From CBDCNH01 sp965219015 (GTDB lineage: Bacteria; Pseudomonadota; Alphaproteobacteria; Rhodobacterales; Rhodobacteraceae), in NCBI GenBank assembly GCA_965219015.1, contig CBDCNH010000013.1:868001-932000 (forward strand): 64,000 nt of DNA, given 5' to 3'. Shown here in pieces: positions 8,567-21,286 of this stretch (position 1 is the first letter of the stretch; the number at the start of each line of letters is the position of its first letter). Under the pieces are notes generated by a model that saw nothing but the letters and a program-made list of their open reading frames with translations, was not told the origin of the DNA and searched no databases. The position numbers and the translations under genes are program-made.

Positions 8567-9463
8567 TCAGGCGAGATGCGTCTCGAAGTGCTTCAGCGTG
8601 CGCTCCCAGGCGAGCGTCGCCGCGTCCTCGTCGTAGCGCGGCGTCGTGTCGTTGTGGAAGCCGTGGTTCACGCCGGCGTAGATGAACGCCTCGTAGTCCT
8701 TGCCGTTCTCCTTCAGCGCCGCCTCGTAGGCCGGCCAGCCCGAGGTGATGCGGCTGTCGAGCTCGGCGTAGTGCAGCATCAGCGGCGCCTCGATCTTCGC
8801 CACCTCGTCGGCCGCGGGCTGCTGGCCGTAGAACGGCACCGAGGCGTTGAGCTTCGGATAGGCGACCGCGAGCGCGTTGCAGACGCCGCCGCCGTAGCAG
8901 AAGCCGACGCAGCCGACCTTGCCGGTCGAGCCCTCGTGCGACGCGAGGAACTCGTAGCCGGCGAAGAAGTCCTCCATCAGCTTGCCGGGATCGATCTTCG
9001 ACTGCATCTCGCGGCCTTCCTCGTCGGTGCCGGGATAGCCGCCGAGCGCCGAGAGGCCGTCGGGGCCGAGCGCGAGGTAGCCCGCCTTGGCGGTGCGGCG
9101 CACCACGTCCTCGATGTAGGGGTTGAGCCCGCGGTTCTCGTGGACGACGAGCACGGCGGGGAGCTTGCCGGTAGCGCCGGCGGGCTTCGCCATCAGCGCG
9201 GTGATCGTGCCGTTGCCGTCCGGGCTCTCGTAGGTGATCCGCTCGGTGGTGATCGCGGGATCGTCGGGCGCGACCTGCTCGGCCCAGGCGTAGTTCGGCT
9301 GCAGCGCCTCGAGCACCGCCGCGCCGGTGACGCCCGCGGCGGTGTACTGCGCGGCGCGGCCGAGGAAATCGCGCTTCGTCATCATGCCGTGGACGTAGCC
9401 GTCGAAGAGCTCCAGGAGCTTCGGGTGGAAGTCGCTCGCCTTCATGCGGTCGGGACGGTTCAT
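8567..9463 (-). CDS. Dienelactone hydrolase family protein, probably exported
   Basis: A 298-residue alpha/beta hydrolase. The nucleophile elbow GFCYGGG has cysteine instead of serine, the hallmark of dienelactone hydrolases; the Asp/His partners are placed by LHYAELD and the GVNHGFHND block near the C-terminus. Residues 1-60 form a Tat-like N-terminus (TKRDFLGRAA followed by a hydrophobic stretch to about 50, then YAWAEQ), so export to the periplasm is possible although only one arginine of the twin pair is present. ATG at 9463 has AAGGAGAG just upstream. The in vivo substrate is unknown. Confidence 0.9.
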   Translation of the reverse strand: MNRPDRMKASDFHPKLLELFDGYVHGMMTKRDFLGRAAQYTAAGVTGAAVLEALQPNYAWAEQVAPDDPAITTERITYESPDGNGTITALMAKPAGATGKLPAVLVVHENRGLNPYIEDVVRRTAKAGYLALGPDGLSALGGYPGTDEEGREMQSKIDPGKLMEDFFAGYEFLASHEGSTGKVGCVGFCYGGGVCNALAVAYPKLNASVPFYGQQPAADEVAKIEAPLMLHYAELDSRITSGWPAYEAALKENGKDYEAFIYAGVNHGFHNDTTPRYDEDAATLAWERTLKHFETHLA

Positions 9464-9536
9464 CGGTCTCTCCTTCTCGGGAAGCCGACAAGATAGGGCA
9501 GCGAGCGCGCGATGTCCCTCACGAAGGGGTGAGCCG

Positions 9537-12869
<3,333 letters not shown>

Positions 12870-12979
12870 CGGGCTCTCCGGGGTTCGCGGCGTTATAGCC
12901 GGGCACCCTATCGGCGCAAGACCTCGGCAGCGGCCGCAAGGCGCCCTACATTCCCCCGGACGGCAACGGAGACGACGCG

Positions 12980-13648
12980 ATGGCGATGACGGCGGATGCG
13001 GTGGCGGCCCCGACGAAGGCCCGGCTCTGGACGGAGTTCGCGGCGCTCTACCTCGCCGTCCCCACGGCCATCGCCGTGTTCTTGCCCCCGCGCTGGCTCT
13101 TCCCGGCGCTCTTCGCCGTCACCGCGGTCGGCATGGTCCTCCTCGCCCGCACGCCGGGCTTCCGCTGGGCCTCGCTCGGCGAGGGCTGGCGCGAGGTGCG
13201 GGCGAAGCCGGTCGCGATCTTCGCCGGGCTGACGCTCGCGGCCTCGCTCCTCGTCGTGCTCGACCTCGCGCCGGAGATGCTCTTCGGCCTGCCGCGCAGC
13301 AACCCCGTGCTCTGGCTGCTGGTGCTGCTGCTCTACCCTGTGCTTTCCGCACTCCCGCAGGAGCTCCTCTTCCGGCCGCTCTTCTTCCGGCGCTACGGCG
13401 CGCTCCTGCCGAGGGGCTGGCCGCGCGTCGTGCTCAACGCAAGCGCCTTCGCGCTGGCGCACCTGATGTACTGGAACGTCGTAGTGGGCGTGATGACCTT
13501 CGCGGGCGGCCTGGTGTTCGCCGTGGCCTACGAGGTGCGGCGCAGCTTCCCGCTGGCGGTCGTGCTGCACGCGGTCGCCGGATGGATCCTCTTCACCATC
13601 GGGCTCGGGATCTTCTTCTACTCCGGCAACATCACGCGGCCGTTCTGA
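12980..13648 (+). CDS. CPBP family intramembrane metalloprotease
   Basis: A 222-residue membrane protein with about six hydrophobic segments and the CPBP/Abi (CAAX protease and bacteriocin-processing) motifs: LPQELLFRPLFFRRY (motif 1), FALAHLMYWN (motif 2 His) and VLHAVAGW (motif 3 His). Motif 1 reads QE where most members have EE, a variant that recurs in Rhodobacterales homologues; the second glutamate and the arginine are kept. Function is unknown beyond likely membrane proteolysis. ATG at 12980 has GGAGACGACGCG upstream. It is divergent from carB and converges with cfa. Confidence 0.87.
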   Translation: MAMTADAVAAPTKARLWTEFAALYLAVPTAIAVFLPPRWLFPALFAVTAVGMVLLARTPGFRWASLGEGWREVRAKPVAIFAGLTLAASLLVVLDLAPEMLFGLPRSNPVLWLLVLLLYPVLSALPQELLFRPLFFRRYGALLPRGWPRVVLNASAFALAHLMYWNVVVGVMTFAGGLVFAVAYEVRRSFPLAVVLHAVAGWILFTIGLGIFFYSGNITRPF

Positions 13649-13651
13649 CGC

Positions 13652-14881
13652 CTATTCGGCGGCGCGCAAGAGCGCGGTGCGCTCCTCCTCGGCCATGTAG
13701 TCGCGCGTCAGCGGCACGGCGTCCTGCCGCCGGGCGAGCTGCACCTGAAAGACGCACTGCCCGCCATAGCGGAACGTCAGCTCCGACGCGACGAGGTAGT
13801 AGCGCCACATCCGGCAGAAGCGGTCGTCGTAGAGCGCGCGCGCCTTGTCGATGTTGGCCATGAAGCGGTCGTGCCAGTGCCGCAGCGTCTGCGCGTAATG
13901 GAGGCGCCAGACCTCGACGTCGGTCGACCACAGATCCGAGAGCTCGACGGCCGCCATCATCTCGGACATCGCGGGCACGTAGCCTCCGGGGAAGATGTAC
14001 TTGGTGATCCAGTCGCTCGTGCGGCCCGGCGGCCCCTTGCGGCCGATGGTGTGGACGAGCGCCACGCCGTCCTCGGCCAACAGCCGGTTCACCTGCGCGA
14101 AGTAGGTCCGGTACTGCGGCACGCCCACATGCTCGAACATGCCGACCGAGACGATCCGGTCGAACGTCTCGTCGAGCGCGCGGTAGTCCATCAGGCGGAA
14201 CTCGACGCGGTCCGCGAGGCCGGCGGCGCGGGCGCGGGCGGTCGCGACCTTGTGCTGCTCCTCCGAGAGCGTGATGCCGACGACGCTCACGCCGTAGTCC
14301 TGCGCCAGCGTCAGCGCCATGCCGCCCCAGCCGCAGCCGATGTCGAGCACGCGCTGGCCGGGCTCGAGCCGGAGCTTGGACGCGATATGCGCCTTCTTGG
14401 CGATCTGCGCCTCGTCCAGCGTTTCGTCGCCCTCGCGGAAGTAGGCGCAGGAATATTGCCGGTCCGTGTCGAGGAAAAGGTCGTAGAGCTCCCCCGAAAG
14501 ATCGTAGTGCGCCGCCACGTTGCGTTTCGAGCGGGCGGCCTCGTTCCATTGCGTGAACCGTCGGGCGATGGCGTCGCGCGTCGAAAGCGGGCCCTGCCAG
14601 CGGCTGCCGTCCGCAGTGCGGAAGTTGTTCATCGCGAGCGTGAGAAACCCGTGCAGATCATCGTCTTCGATGACGAAGGTGCCATTCGTGTACGCCTCGC
14701 CGAGGGCGAGCTCGGCGTTCCGAACCATGTGCCGCGGCACGGCGGGATCGGTGATGCGCGCCCGGACAGGGGCGCCCGTGCCGTCGCCGTAGATCGCGGT
14801 TCGCCCGTCAGGGGTGGTGAGCTCGAGGGTGCCGTGGCGGATAATACGGCGGACCATGCGGTCGAAGATGCGGTTCCACAT
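13652..14881 (-). CDS. cfa: Cyclopropane-fatty-acyl-phospholipid synthase family methyltransferase
   Basis: A 409-residue SAM-dependent enzyme that adds a methylene bridge to unsaturated acyl chains of membrane phospholipids, usually on entry to stationary phase or under acid stress. An N-terminal lipid-binding region (about 1-110) precedes YDLSGELYDLFLD, the SAM-binding VLDIGCGWGGMAL, SVGMFEHVG and the C-terminal FRYGGQCVFQVQLAR motif. Length is normal for the family. It stands alone, divergent from aspS across about 207 bases. Confidence 0.93.
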   Translation of the reverse strand: MWNRIFDRMVRRIIRHGTLELTTPDGRTAIYGDGTGAPVRARITDPAVPRHMVRNAELALGEAYTNGTFVIEDDDLHGFLTLAMNNFRTADGSRWQGPLSTRDAIARRFTQWNEAARSKRNVAAHYDLSGELYDLFLDTDRQYSCAYFREGDETLDEAQIAKKAHIASKLRLEPGQRVLDIGCGWGGMALTLAQDYGVSVVGITLSEEQHKVATARARAAGLADRVEFRLMDYRALDETFDRIVSVGMFEHVGVPQYRTYFAQVNRLLAEDGVALVHTIGRKGPPGRTSDWITKYIFPGGYVPAMSEMMAAVELSDLWSTDVEVWRLHYAQTLRHWHDRFMANIDKARALYDDRFCRMWRYYLVASELTFRYGGQCVFQVQLARRQDAVPLTRDYMAEEERTALLRAAE

Positions 14882-15088
14882 GATGGGGTTCCTTTGGCCT
14901 CAAATCTTCGCAACGACGGGCCCAATACGGTTGTTCCCCGCGCGGCGCATCTCCATCGTAGCCGGGCGTTTCCGGGACGTTAAGAGGCGTTAACGCACAA
15001 TTCGCGCGCCCGTCCCGCACCGCGCCTCCCTTGACTTCGCGCGCCGCGGCGGGTCAACCCCAGCGGCCCGCCGCCCGAGGATGAGCCG

Positions 15089-17002
15089 ATGCACGCCTAC
15101 CGCACCCATACCTGCGCCGACCTGGACCCCGCGGCCGTGGGCGAGACGGTGCGGCTCGCGGGCTGGGTGCACCGCATCCGCGACCACGGCGGCGTGCGCT
15201 TCATCGACCTGCGCGATCACTACGGGATCACCCAGGTGGTCGCCGACGAGACGAGCCCCGCCTTTGCGGATGCCGCGAAGCTCCGTGCCGAATGGGTGGT
15301 TCGGGTCGATGGTCGGGTGCGCGCTCGGGACGCGAACCTTGTCAACCCGAAGCTGCCCACCGGCGCGATCGAGGTCGCGCTCGACGCGCTCACGGTGCTC
15401 GGGCCCGCCGACGAGCTGCCGCTGCCGGTCTTCGGCGACGTGGACTATCCCGAGGAGACGCGGCTCGCCTACCGCTTCCTCGACCTTCGCCGCGAGAAGC
15501 TGCACGCCAACGTCATGCTCCGTTCGGCGGTGGTGCGGTCGCTCCGCGAGCGGATGTGGGCGCAAGGCTTCACCGAGTTCCAGACCCCGATCCTGACCGC
15601 CTCCTCGCCCGAGGGCGCGCGCGACTTCCTGGTGCCCTCGCGGCTGCATCCGGGCAAGTTCTACGCGCTGCCGCAGGCGCCGCAGCAGTTCAAGCAGCTC
15701 ATCATGGTGGCGGGGTTCGACCGCTACTTCCAGATCGCGCCTTGCTTCCGCGACGAGGATCCGCGCGCCGACCGCTCGCCCACCGACTTCTACCAGCTCG
15801 ACGTGGAGATGAGCTTCGTCACCCAAGAGGACGTGTTCGCCGCGATCCAGCCGGTGATCCAGGGCGTGTTCGAGAGCTTCCGCCCCGACCGGGCGACGAG
15901 CGCCGACTGGCCGCGCATCTCCTACGCCGACGCCGCCCTCTGGTACGGCACCGACAAGCCCGACCTCCGCAACCCGATCCGGATGCAGGACGTGAGCGAC
16001 CATTTCCGCGGCGGCGGCTTCGGCCTCTTCGCCCGCATCCTCGAAACCCCCGGCACCGAGATCCGCGCGATCCCCGCGCCAGGCGGCGGCAGCCGCGCGT
16101 TCTGCGACCGCATGAACGCCTACGCCCAAGGCGAGGGCCTGCCGGGAATGGGGTACATCTTCTGGAGGCAGGCTCCCTTGCCGGACGAGGCGCGCGATGA
16201 CCTTGATCATCCGCTCTACAAACTTGCGGAACGACAGGTGATCAATAACGAGATCATCCGGCAGCGAGCCGAAGGGCGGGTGGGCGAAGCCCTTTGGTAC
16301 AGCGTCGAAGACTATGTGTACGCTGACTCAGCCGGCCCCATCGCCAAGGCGCTCGGGGCGGACGCGACCGAGGCGCTGCGGCGCGCGCTCGGCCTCGGGC
16401 CGGGGGATGCCGCGTTCTTCCTCGGGGGCGCGGCGGCGAGCTTCGAGGCGGTGGCGGGGCGGGCGCGCAACGTCATCGGGCGGGAGCTCGGGCTCAGCGA
16501 GGAGGGCACGTTCCGGTTCGCCTGGATCGTCGACTTCCCGATGTACGAGGCCGATCCCGACACGGGAAAGGTCGACTTCTCGCACAATCCCTTCTCGATG
16601 CCGCAGGGCGGGCTCGCGGCGCTCGATGGCGACCCGCTTGGCATACTAGGATATCAGTACGACCTCGCCTGCAACGGCTACGAGCTCGTCTCGGGCGCGA
16701 TCCGCAACCATGAGCCCGAGGTGATGTTCCGCGCCTTCGAGCTCGCGGGCTACCCGCGCTCCGAGGTCGAGGCGCGGTTCGGCGGCATGGTGAAGGCGTT
16801 CCGCTACGGCGCGCCGCCGCACGGGGGCTGTGCCGCGGGCATCGACCGGATGGTCATGCTGCTCGCCGACGAGGCGAACATCCGCGAGGTCATCATGTTC
16901 CCGATGAACCAGCGCGCCGAGGACACGATGATGGGCGCGCCCTCCGAGCCCACGGCGGCGCAACTGCGCGACCTGTCGCTGCGGGTGCTGCCGAAGGGCT
17001 GA
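15089..17002 (+). CDS. aspS: Aspartyl-tRNA synthetase with an internal insert
   Basis: Class II bacterial-type AspRS (637 residues): an OB-fold anticodon domain (GWVHRIRDHGGVRFIDLRDH), motif 2 PCFRDEDPRADRSPTDFYQLDVE, a GAD insertion domain, and motif 3 GIDRMVMLLAD with the ENIRE-like DEANIREVIMFP end. It is about 45 residues longer than most (near 590). The excess lies between YIFWR (ends at residue 360) and AGPIAK (from 415), nucleotides 16169-16330, and this stretch is clearly poorer in GC than the rest. The AspRS fold either side is intact, so the enzyme is probably functional. Start ATG 15089 follows CGAGGATGAGCCG. Confidence 0.96.
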   Translation: MHAYRTHTCADLDPAAVGETVRLAGWVHRIRDHGGVRFIDLRDHYGITQVVADETSPAFADAAKLRAEWVVRVDGRVRARDANLVNPKLPTGAIEVALDALTVLGPADELPLPVFGDVDYPEETRLAYRFLDLRREKLHANVMLRSAVVRSLRERMWAQGFTEFQTPILTASSPEGARDFLVPSRLHPGKFYALPQAPQQFKQLIMVAGFDRYFQIAPCFRDEDPRADRSPTDFYQLDVEMSFVTQEDVFAAIQPVIQGVFESFRPDRATSADWPRISYADAALWYGTDKPDLRNPIRMQDVSDHFRGGGFGLFARILETPGTEIRAIPAPGGGSRAFCDRMNAYAQGEGLPGMGYIFWRQAPLPDEARDDLDHPLYKLAERQVINNEIIRQRAEGRVGEALWYSVEDYVYADSAGPIAKALGADATEALRRALGLGPGDAAFFLGGAAASFEAVAGRARNVIGRELGLSEEGTFRFAWIVDFPMYEADPDTGKVDFSHNPFSMPQGGLAALDGDPLGILGYQYDLACNGYELVSGAIRNHEPEVMFRAFELAGYPRSEVEARFGGMVKAFRYGAPPHGGCAAGIDRMVMLLADEANIREVIMFPMNQRAEDTMMGAPSEPTAAQLRDLSLRVLPKG

Positions 17003-17066
17003 CGCCGCAACGGAAAGGTCGCGCGCGCGCGTTCCATGCGGCAGGCTCGTGCTGGAGGCTCGCCCC

Positions 17067-18443
17067 ATGCCCGGTATCTCGACCATCGCCGCCATCCGCT
17101 TCGGCACCGGCCTCTCGCCGCGCCTGACGCCCCCGGCCGACGCCGACGCGCTCCTCGCGTCGCTCGGCGCTCCCGACGCGGCGGCCGCGACCTGGCCGGC
17201 GGTGCCCTACGCCGAGGCCGTCGGGCGCGCGCAGGCGATGGCGTCGCTGCTGCGCGAGCAGCGCCGCGGCGGCGACGTGAAGCCGGCACTTGCCGCGGCA
17301 CGGCGCGCCGTCCTCGAGGATCGTGCCGCCGGGCTCACGGTCAGCCTCGCCCGCGCGGCGTTGGCGCGCGACACCTTCCGCGAGCGGCTGCAGGCCTTCT
17401 GGGCGGGGCACTTTTCCGTGCGGGCGAAGAAGACGACCGACCTCGGCCTCGTGAGCCCCTTCGTCGAACGGGCGATCCGGCCGCATCTCGCGGGGCGCTT
17501 CGGCGACATGCTGGTGGCCGTCACGACCCATCCGGTGATGCTGCGCTACCTCGACCAGAGCCGCTCGATCGGGCCCGGCTCGGTCGCGGCGCGAAACCGT
17601 CCGCCGGGACGGGGCGGGCTCAACGAGAACCTCGCGCGGGAGGTGATGGAGCTGCACACGCTGGGCGTCGGGGCGCAGTACACGCAAGACGACGTGCAGC
17701 AGATGGCGAAGCTCCTGACCGGGCTCACCGTCGACGAGACGACCGGCGCCACGATGTTCCGCCCGAACTGGGCGGAGCCGGGCGCCGAGACGGTGCTGGG
17801 CCGCGCCTATGGCGGCGCGGCGCGGGCGTCGCTCGACGAGGTCACGGCGGCGCTCCACGATCTCGCGGTGCGGCCCGAGACGGCGGACCATCTGGCGCGG
17901 AAGCTGGCGACCCACTTCTGCGCCGACACGCCCGGGCCCGACCTCGTCGCGCACATCGCCGGGGCCTGGCGCGCGAGCGATGGCGACCTTCCGGCGGTGA
18001 TGGCGGCGCTCCTCGAGCATCCCGCGGCCTGGTCGAGCTTCGGTGCCAAGGTGAAGCTGCCGTGGGAGTTCCTCGCCTCGGCGCTGCGTGCGCTCGACGT
18101 GCCGCCGGAGGCGCTTGCCGGGCTGCCGCGCAAGCGCGTGCAGGGGCTCATCGACGGCCCGCTCGCCGCGATGGGACAGCCCTGGGAGAAGCCGCCCGGC
18201 CCGGACGGTTGGCCGCAGGCAGCGACGGACTGGGTGACGGCGCAGGGCCTTGCCGAGCGCATCGGCTGGGCCATGCGGGCGCCGCGCGCGCTGGGGCTCG
18301 CGACCGCCGACCCGCGTGCCTTCGTCGGCATCGCTCTCGGCGATGCCGCGAGCCCCGCCTTGGCCGAAGCGGCGGCGCGCGCCGAATCGGTGCCCGAAGG
18401 CATCGGCCTCGTCCTCGCCTCGCCCGATTTCAACCGCCGCTAG
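17067..18443 (+). CDS. DUF1800 domain-containing protein
   Basis: A 458-residue DUF1800 protein. Typical features are the N-terminal RFGTGLSPR, the RERLQAFWAGHFSVRAKK block and the conserved NENLAREVMELHTLGVGAQYTQDDV motif. The family has no established biochemical role but is almost always encoded beside a DUF1501 protein, as here; the next gene follows after 10 bases. ATG 17067 is chosen because GGAGG lies 9 bases upstream, rather than the in-frame GTG at 17049. No signal peptide is apparent in this copy. Confidence 0.9.
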   Translation: MPGISTIAAIRFGTGLSPRLTPPADADALLASLGAPDAAAATWPAVPYAEAVGRAQAMASLLREQRRGGDVKPALAAARRAVLEDRAAGLTVSLARAALARDTFRERLQAFWAGHFSVRAKKTTDLGLVSPFVERAIRPHLAGRFGDMLVAVTTHPVMLRYLDQSRSIGPGSVAARNRPPGRGGLNENLAREVMELHTLGVGAQYTQDDVQQMAKLLTGLTVDETTGATMFRPNWAEPGAETVLGRAYGGAARASLDEVTAALHDLAVRPETADHLARKLATHFCADTPGPDLVAHIAGAWRASDGDLPAVMAALLEHPAAWSSFGAKVKLPWEFLASALRALDVPPEALAGLPRKRVQGLIDGPLAAMGQPWEKPPGPDGWPQAATDWVTAQGLAERIGWAMRAPRALGLATADPRAFVGIALGDAASPALAEAAARAESVPEGIGLVLASPDFNRR

Positions 18444-18453
18444 GAGACCCGGC

Positions 18454-19653
18454 ATGGCATCCCTCACCCGCCGCGGCTTCCTGCACCGCGCAACCCTTCT
18501 CGGCTGCTCGGCCGCCGCCTCGCCGCTCCTGACCACGATGACCCTCGCCGACGCACCGTGGGACGACCGGCTCGTCGTCATCATCCTGCGCGGCGCAATG
18601 GATGGGCTCGACGTGGTGCGCCCCGTCGGCGACGGCGATCTCGCGGGCCTGCGCCCGACGCTGGCGGCGGGCCCCGAGGCGCTGCCGCTCGACGGCTTCT
18701 TCGCGATGCACGCGGGGCTCGGCGCGCTCATGCCGCTCTGGGCCGCGGGCGAGCTCGCCTTCGTTCACGCGGTCTCGACGCCCTACCGCGACAAGCGCAG
18801 CCACTTCGACGGGCAGGACATCCTCGAGGCCGGCACGGGGCGCGACGTGCCGGTCGGCGCGGTGCAGGGTGGCTGGCTCAACCGGATGCTCGGAGCCATG
18901 CCCGGGATCGACGCGCAGACCGGCTTCGTCGTCGGCGATCCGGCGATGCTCCTGATGACGGGCGAGGTGCCGGTGACGGGCTGGGCGCCCGAGACGGTGC
19001 TCGCGCTCAGCGAGCAGAGCCGGCGGCTGATCGAGGCGGTCTACCACGACGACCCGCTGTTCCGCACCGCCGCGGCCGAGGCGGTGGGCCTGGCACAGAC
19101 GCTCGGCGATCCGGTGGACGCTGGCAGCATCGCCCGCGGCGGCGGCGGCCGGAGACCGAGCCCGGGCCAGTCGCTCGGCGCGTTCGCCGCGGCCCGGCTT
19201 CGCGGGCAAACCCGCATCGCGGCGTTCTCGCTCGCCGGCTGGGACACGCACGGCAACCAGCAGGCGGCGCTGACCGGGAGCCTCCGCAGCCTCGCCGACG
19301 CGGTGCTGGCGCTGCGCGACGGTCTGGGGCCGGTCTGGGGGCGGACGACGGTGCTGGCGATGACCGAGTTCGGCCGCACCGCACGCGAGAACGGCACCCG
19401 CGGCACCGACCACGGCACCGGCGGCGCGATGCTCGCGGCGGGCGGCGCGGTGCGCGGCGGCCGGGTGCTCGGCGCCTGGCCCGGGCTCGCGGAGGCCGAT
19501 CTCTACGACCGCCGCGACCTTATGCCGACCGCCGACGTGCGCCGCTACGCCGGCTGGGCGATGCGTGGGCTCTTCCGCACCGACGCCGGCCTCATCGACC
19601 GCACGGTCTTTCCGGGGCTCGACATGGGCAAGGATCCGGGGCTGCTGCTCTGA
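18454..19653 (+). CDS. DUF1501 (sulfatase-like fold) Tat-exported protein
   Basis: A 399-residue DUF1501 protein of the alkaline-phosphatase/sulfatase-like superfamily. A twin-arginine signal is evident (SLTRRGFLHRATLL, cleavage after about residue 33 at LADAP). Characteristic segments are VVIILRGAMDGLDVV, PYRDKRSHFDGQDILE, LAGWDTHGNQ and AMTEFGRTARENGTRGTDHGTGG, the last with the metal-binding-like D-H-G. It forms a two-gene unit with the DUF1800 gene upstream. Export through Tat suggests folding with a cofactor in the cytoplasm; substrate unknown. Confidence 0.9.
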   Translation: MASLTRRGFLHRATLLGCSAAASPLLTTMTLADAPWDDRLVVIILRGAMDGLDVVRPVGDGDLAGLRPTLAAGPEALPLDGFFAMHAGLGALMPLWAAGELAFVHAVSTPYRDKRSHFDGQDILEAGTGRDVPVGAVQGGWLNRMLGAMPGIDAQTGFVVGDPAMLLMTGEVPVTGWAPETVLALSEQSRRLIEAVYHDDPLFRTAAAEAVGLAQTLGDPVDAGSIARGGGGRRPSPGQSLGAFAAARLRGQTRIAAFSLAGWDTHGNQQAALTGSLRSLADAVLALRDGLGPVWGRTTVLAMTEFGRTARENGTRGTDHGTGGAMLAAGGAVRGGRVLGAWPGLAEADLYDRRDLMPTADVRRYAGWAMRGLFRTDAGLIDRTVFPGLDMGKDPGLLL

Positions 19654-19662
19654 CCGTCCGCC

Positions 19663-20382
19663 TCAGATCGCGGCGCCCGCCGCGAGCCGCGCCTGGACGA
19701 GGCCGGCGATGCGGCTGACGTCGGCGTCGCTCGGCCCGCCGCTCGCACGGCCGCGGGCGAGCGCGGACGCGGCGTCCTCGAGGGCGCCGTCGCCGGCGCT
19801 GCGGGCGACGCCGGCGAGGAACCCCGCGATGTAGTCGAGCGCGCGCGCGTCGGGCGGGGTCGCGAGGACGCCGGCGACGAGCGCGAGGTCGTCGCGGAGC
19901 GCGATGCGGTCGGGCTCGATGACTTCCGTCGGCAGCACGCGCAGGCCGACCGGCGGCGCGCCGCCGGGCAGGTGGCGGAGCACGGTCTGCTGGAAGAGCG
20001 CGAGGTTGGAGATCGGCTTGTCGAGAAAGCCGTCCGCCCCCGCGGCGAGCGCCTCGGCCTCGCCGGTCTCGGACCCGGAGGTGCCGAGGATCACCGGCAC
20101 GCGGGGCGTCAGCGCGGCGAGCTCCGCGATGAGCTCGGTCCCCGAGCCGTCCGGCAGGCCGAGATCGACGATCACCACCGCGGGCTGGTAGACCTGGAGG
20201 TGCCGCGCCGCCGAGCGCAAGGTGTCCGCGCGCCGGATTCGCGCCCCCGAGCGCAGGCACAGGAGCCGCATCGCCTCGCAGGCGAAGCGGCTGTCCTCCA
20301 CCACGAGGACGGTCAGCCCGAGGAGCGGCCGGTCGGCGGTCGGCGCGCGGGTCAGGACGAAATCGGCAAGCTTGTCGGGCAT
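19663..20382 (-). CDS. Response regulator receiver protein with uncharacterised C-terminal region
   Basis: A 239-residue protein whose residues 20-140 form a CheY-like receiver: acidic pair in VLVVEDSRF, phosphoacceptor Asp in VVIVDLGLPDGSGTEL, Ser/Thr in GTSGSETG and Lys in FLDKPISN. The remaining 100 residues are helical, Ala-rich and match no output domain that I recognise, so DNA binding is not expected. ATG at 20382 is preferred over one at 20391 since GAGG lies 9 bases ahead. There is no histidine kinase nearby; it converges on the DUF1501 gene. Confidence 0.85.
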   Translation of the reverse strand: MPDKLADFVLTRAPTADRPLLGLTVLVVEDSRFACEAMRLLCLRSGARIRRADTLRSAARHLQVYQPAVVIVDLGLPDGSGTELIAELAALTPRVPVILGTSGSETGEAEALAAGADGFLDKPISNLALFQQTVLRHLPGGAPPVGLRVLPTEVIEPDRIALRDDLALVAGVLATPPDARALDYIAGFLAGVARSAGDGALEDAASALARGRASGGPSDADVSRIAGLVQARLAAGAAI

Positions 20383-20521
20383 CGGGCACATCCTCGGGAA
20401 ACGGTCGGCGCGACTAAAGGACCGTTTTGCCTAACGCGCGGTAAACGCCCGGTAGCCGCGCAAGGCGGCTGTGGCCGTGCGTCCCCTTGCGGCCCGGCCG
20501 AGCCCCGCGCATATCCGCAGG

Positions 20522-20944
20522 ATGACGCCACCGCCCAACGGCCGCCTCGATCATGTCGCCCTCGCCGTGCCCGACCTTGCCGCCGCGCTGGCGCTCTGGT
20601 CCGGGCCGCTCGGGGGCGCCATCGGCGCCGCGGCCGACGCGCCGCGCGACCTGCCCGAGCATGGCGTGCGCGTGGCGTTCGTGCGCCTCGCCAACACGAC
20701 GCTCGAGCTGATGGAGCCGCTCGGCGACGCGAGCCCGATCGGGGAATTCCTCCGCCGCCATCCGCGGGGCGGGCTGCACCATGTCTGCTTCGCGGTGCCC
20801 GATCTCGCCGTCGCCACGGCCGCGCTCGCAAAAGGCGGGGCCCGCCCCATCGGCGCCCCGCGAACCGGCGCGCACGGTCGTCCGGTGCTGTTTCTCCACC
20901 CCGCCACCACGCAGGGCACGCTCGTCGAGCTCGAGGAGGTCTGA
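20522..20944 (+). CDS. mce: Methylmalonyl-CoA epimerase
   Basis: Interconverts (R)- and (S)-methylmalonyl-CoA in propionyl-CoA assimilation. The 140-residue protein has two glyoxalase-fold halves with metal ligands in LDHVALAVPDL (His), LELMEPLGDASPI (Glu), GGLHHVCFAVPD (His) and LVELEEV (Glu). The LGDASPIGEFL stretch is diagnostic of the epimerase rather than other VOC proteins. The TGATG junction couples it to the downstream DUF1467 gene, a linkage seen widely in Rhodobacterales. Confidence 0.93.
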   Translation: MTPPPNGRLDHVALAVPDLAAALALWSGPLGGAIGAAADAPRDLPEHGVRVAFVRLANTTLELMEPLGDASPIGEFLRRHPRGGLHHVCFAVPDLAVATAALAKGGARPIGAPRTGAHGRPVLFLHPATTQGTLVELEEV

Positions 20945-21222
20945 TGTCGCTCGGTCTCATCGCGATGTACCCGGTCATCTGGTTCATGGTGCTCTTCTGC
21001 GTGCTGCCGCTGCGCTACCGCTCGCAGGGCGACGCGGGCGAGATCGTGCCCGGTACGCCCGAAGGCGCGCCCTCGGACCTCAGGCTCGGCGCCAAGGCCT
21101 GGCTCACGACGGTGATCGCGGCGGTGCTGTGGGGCATCCTCTTCGCCGTCGTGGCCTCCGGCACGATCACGGTGCGCGACCTCGACGTGTTCCACCGGAT
21201 GCGGCCCGTCGAGGCGGTCTGA
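20944..21222 (+). CDS. DUF1467 family small membrane protein
   Basis: A 92-residue protein with two transmembrane helices (about residues 5-22 and 54-73) and the family pattern IMYPVIWFMVLFCVLPLRYRSQ-like N-terminus followed by GTPEGAPSDLRLGAKAW. The family is restricted largely to alphaproteobacteria and has no known function. It is translationally coupled to mce. Confidence 0.88.
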   Translation: MSLGLIAMYPVIWFMVLFCVLPLRYRSQGDAGEIVPGTPEGAPSDLRLGAKAWLTTVIAAVLWGILFAVVASGTITVRDLDVFHRMRPVEAV

Positions 21223-21286
21223 CGGCGCTTGCCTTCGCGCGGCGCCGCCACAGGTTTGCCGCGATACCGGATCAAGGAGCGCCACG

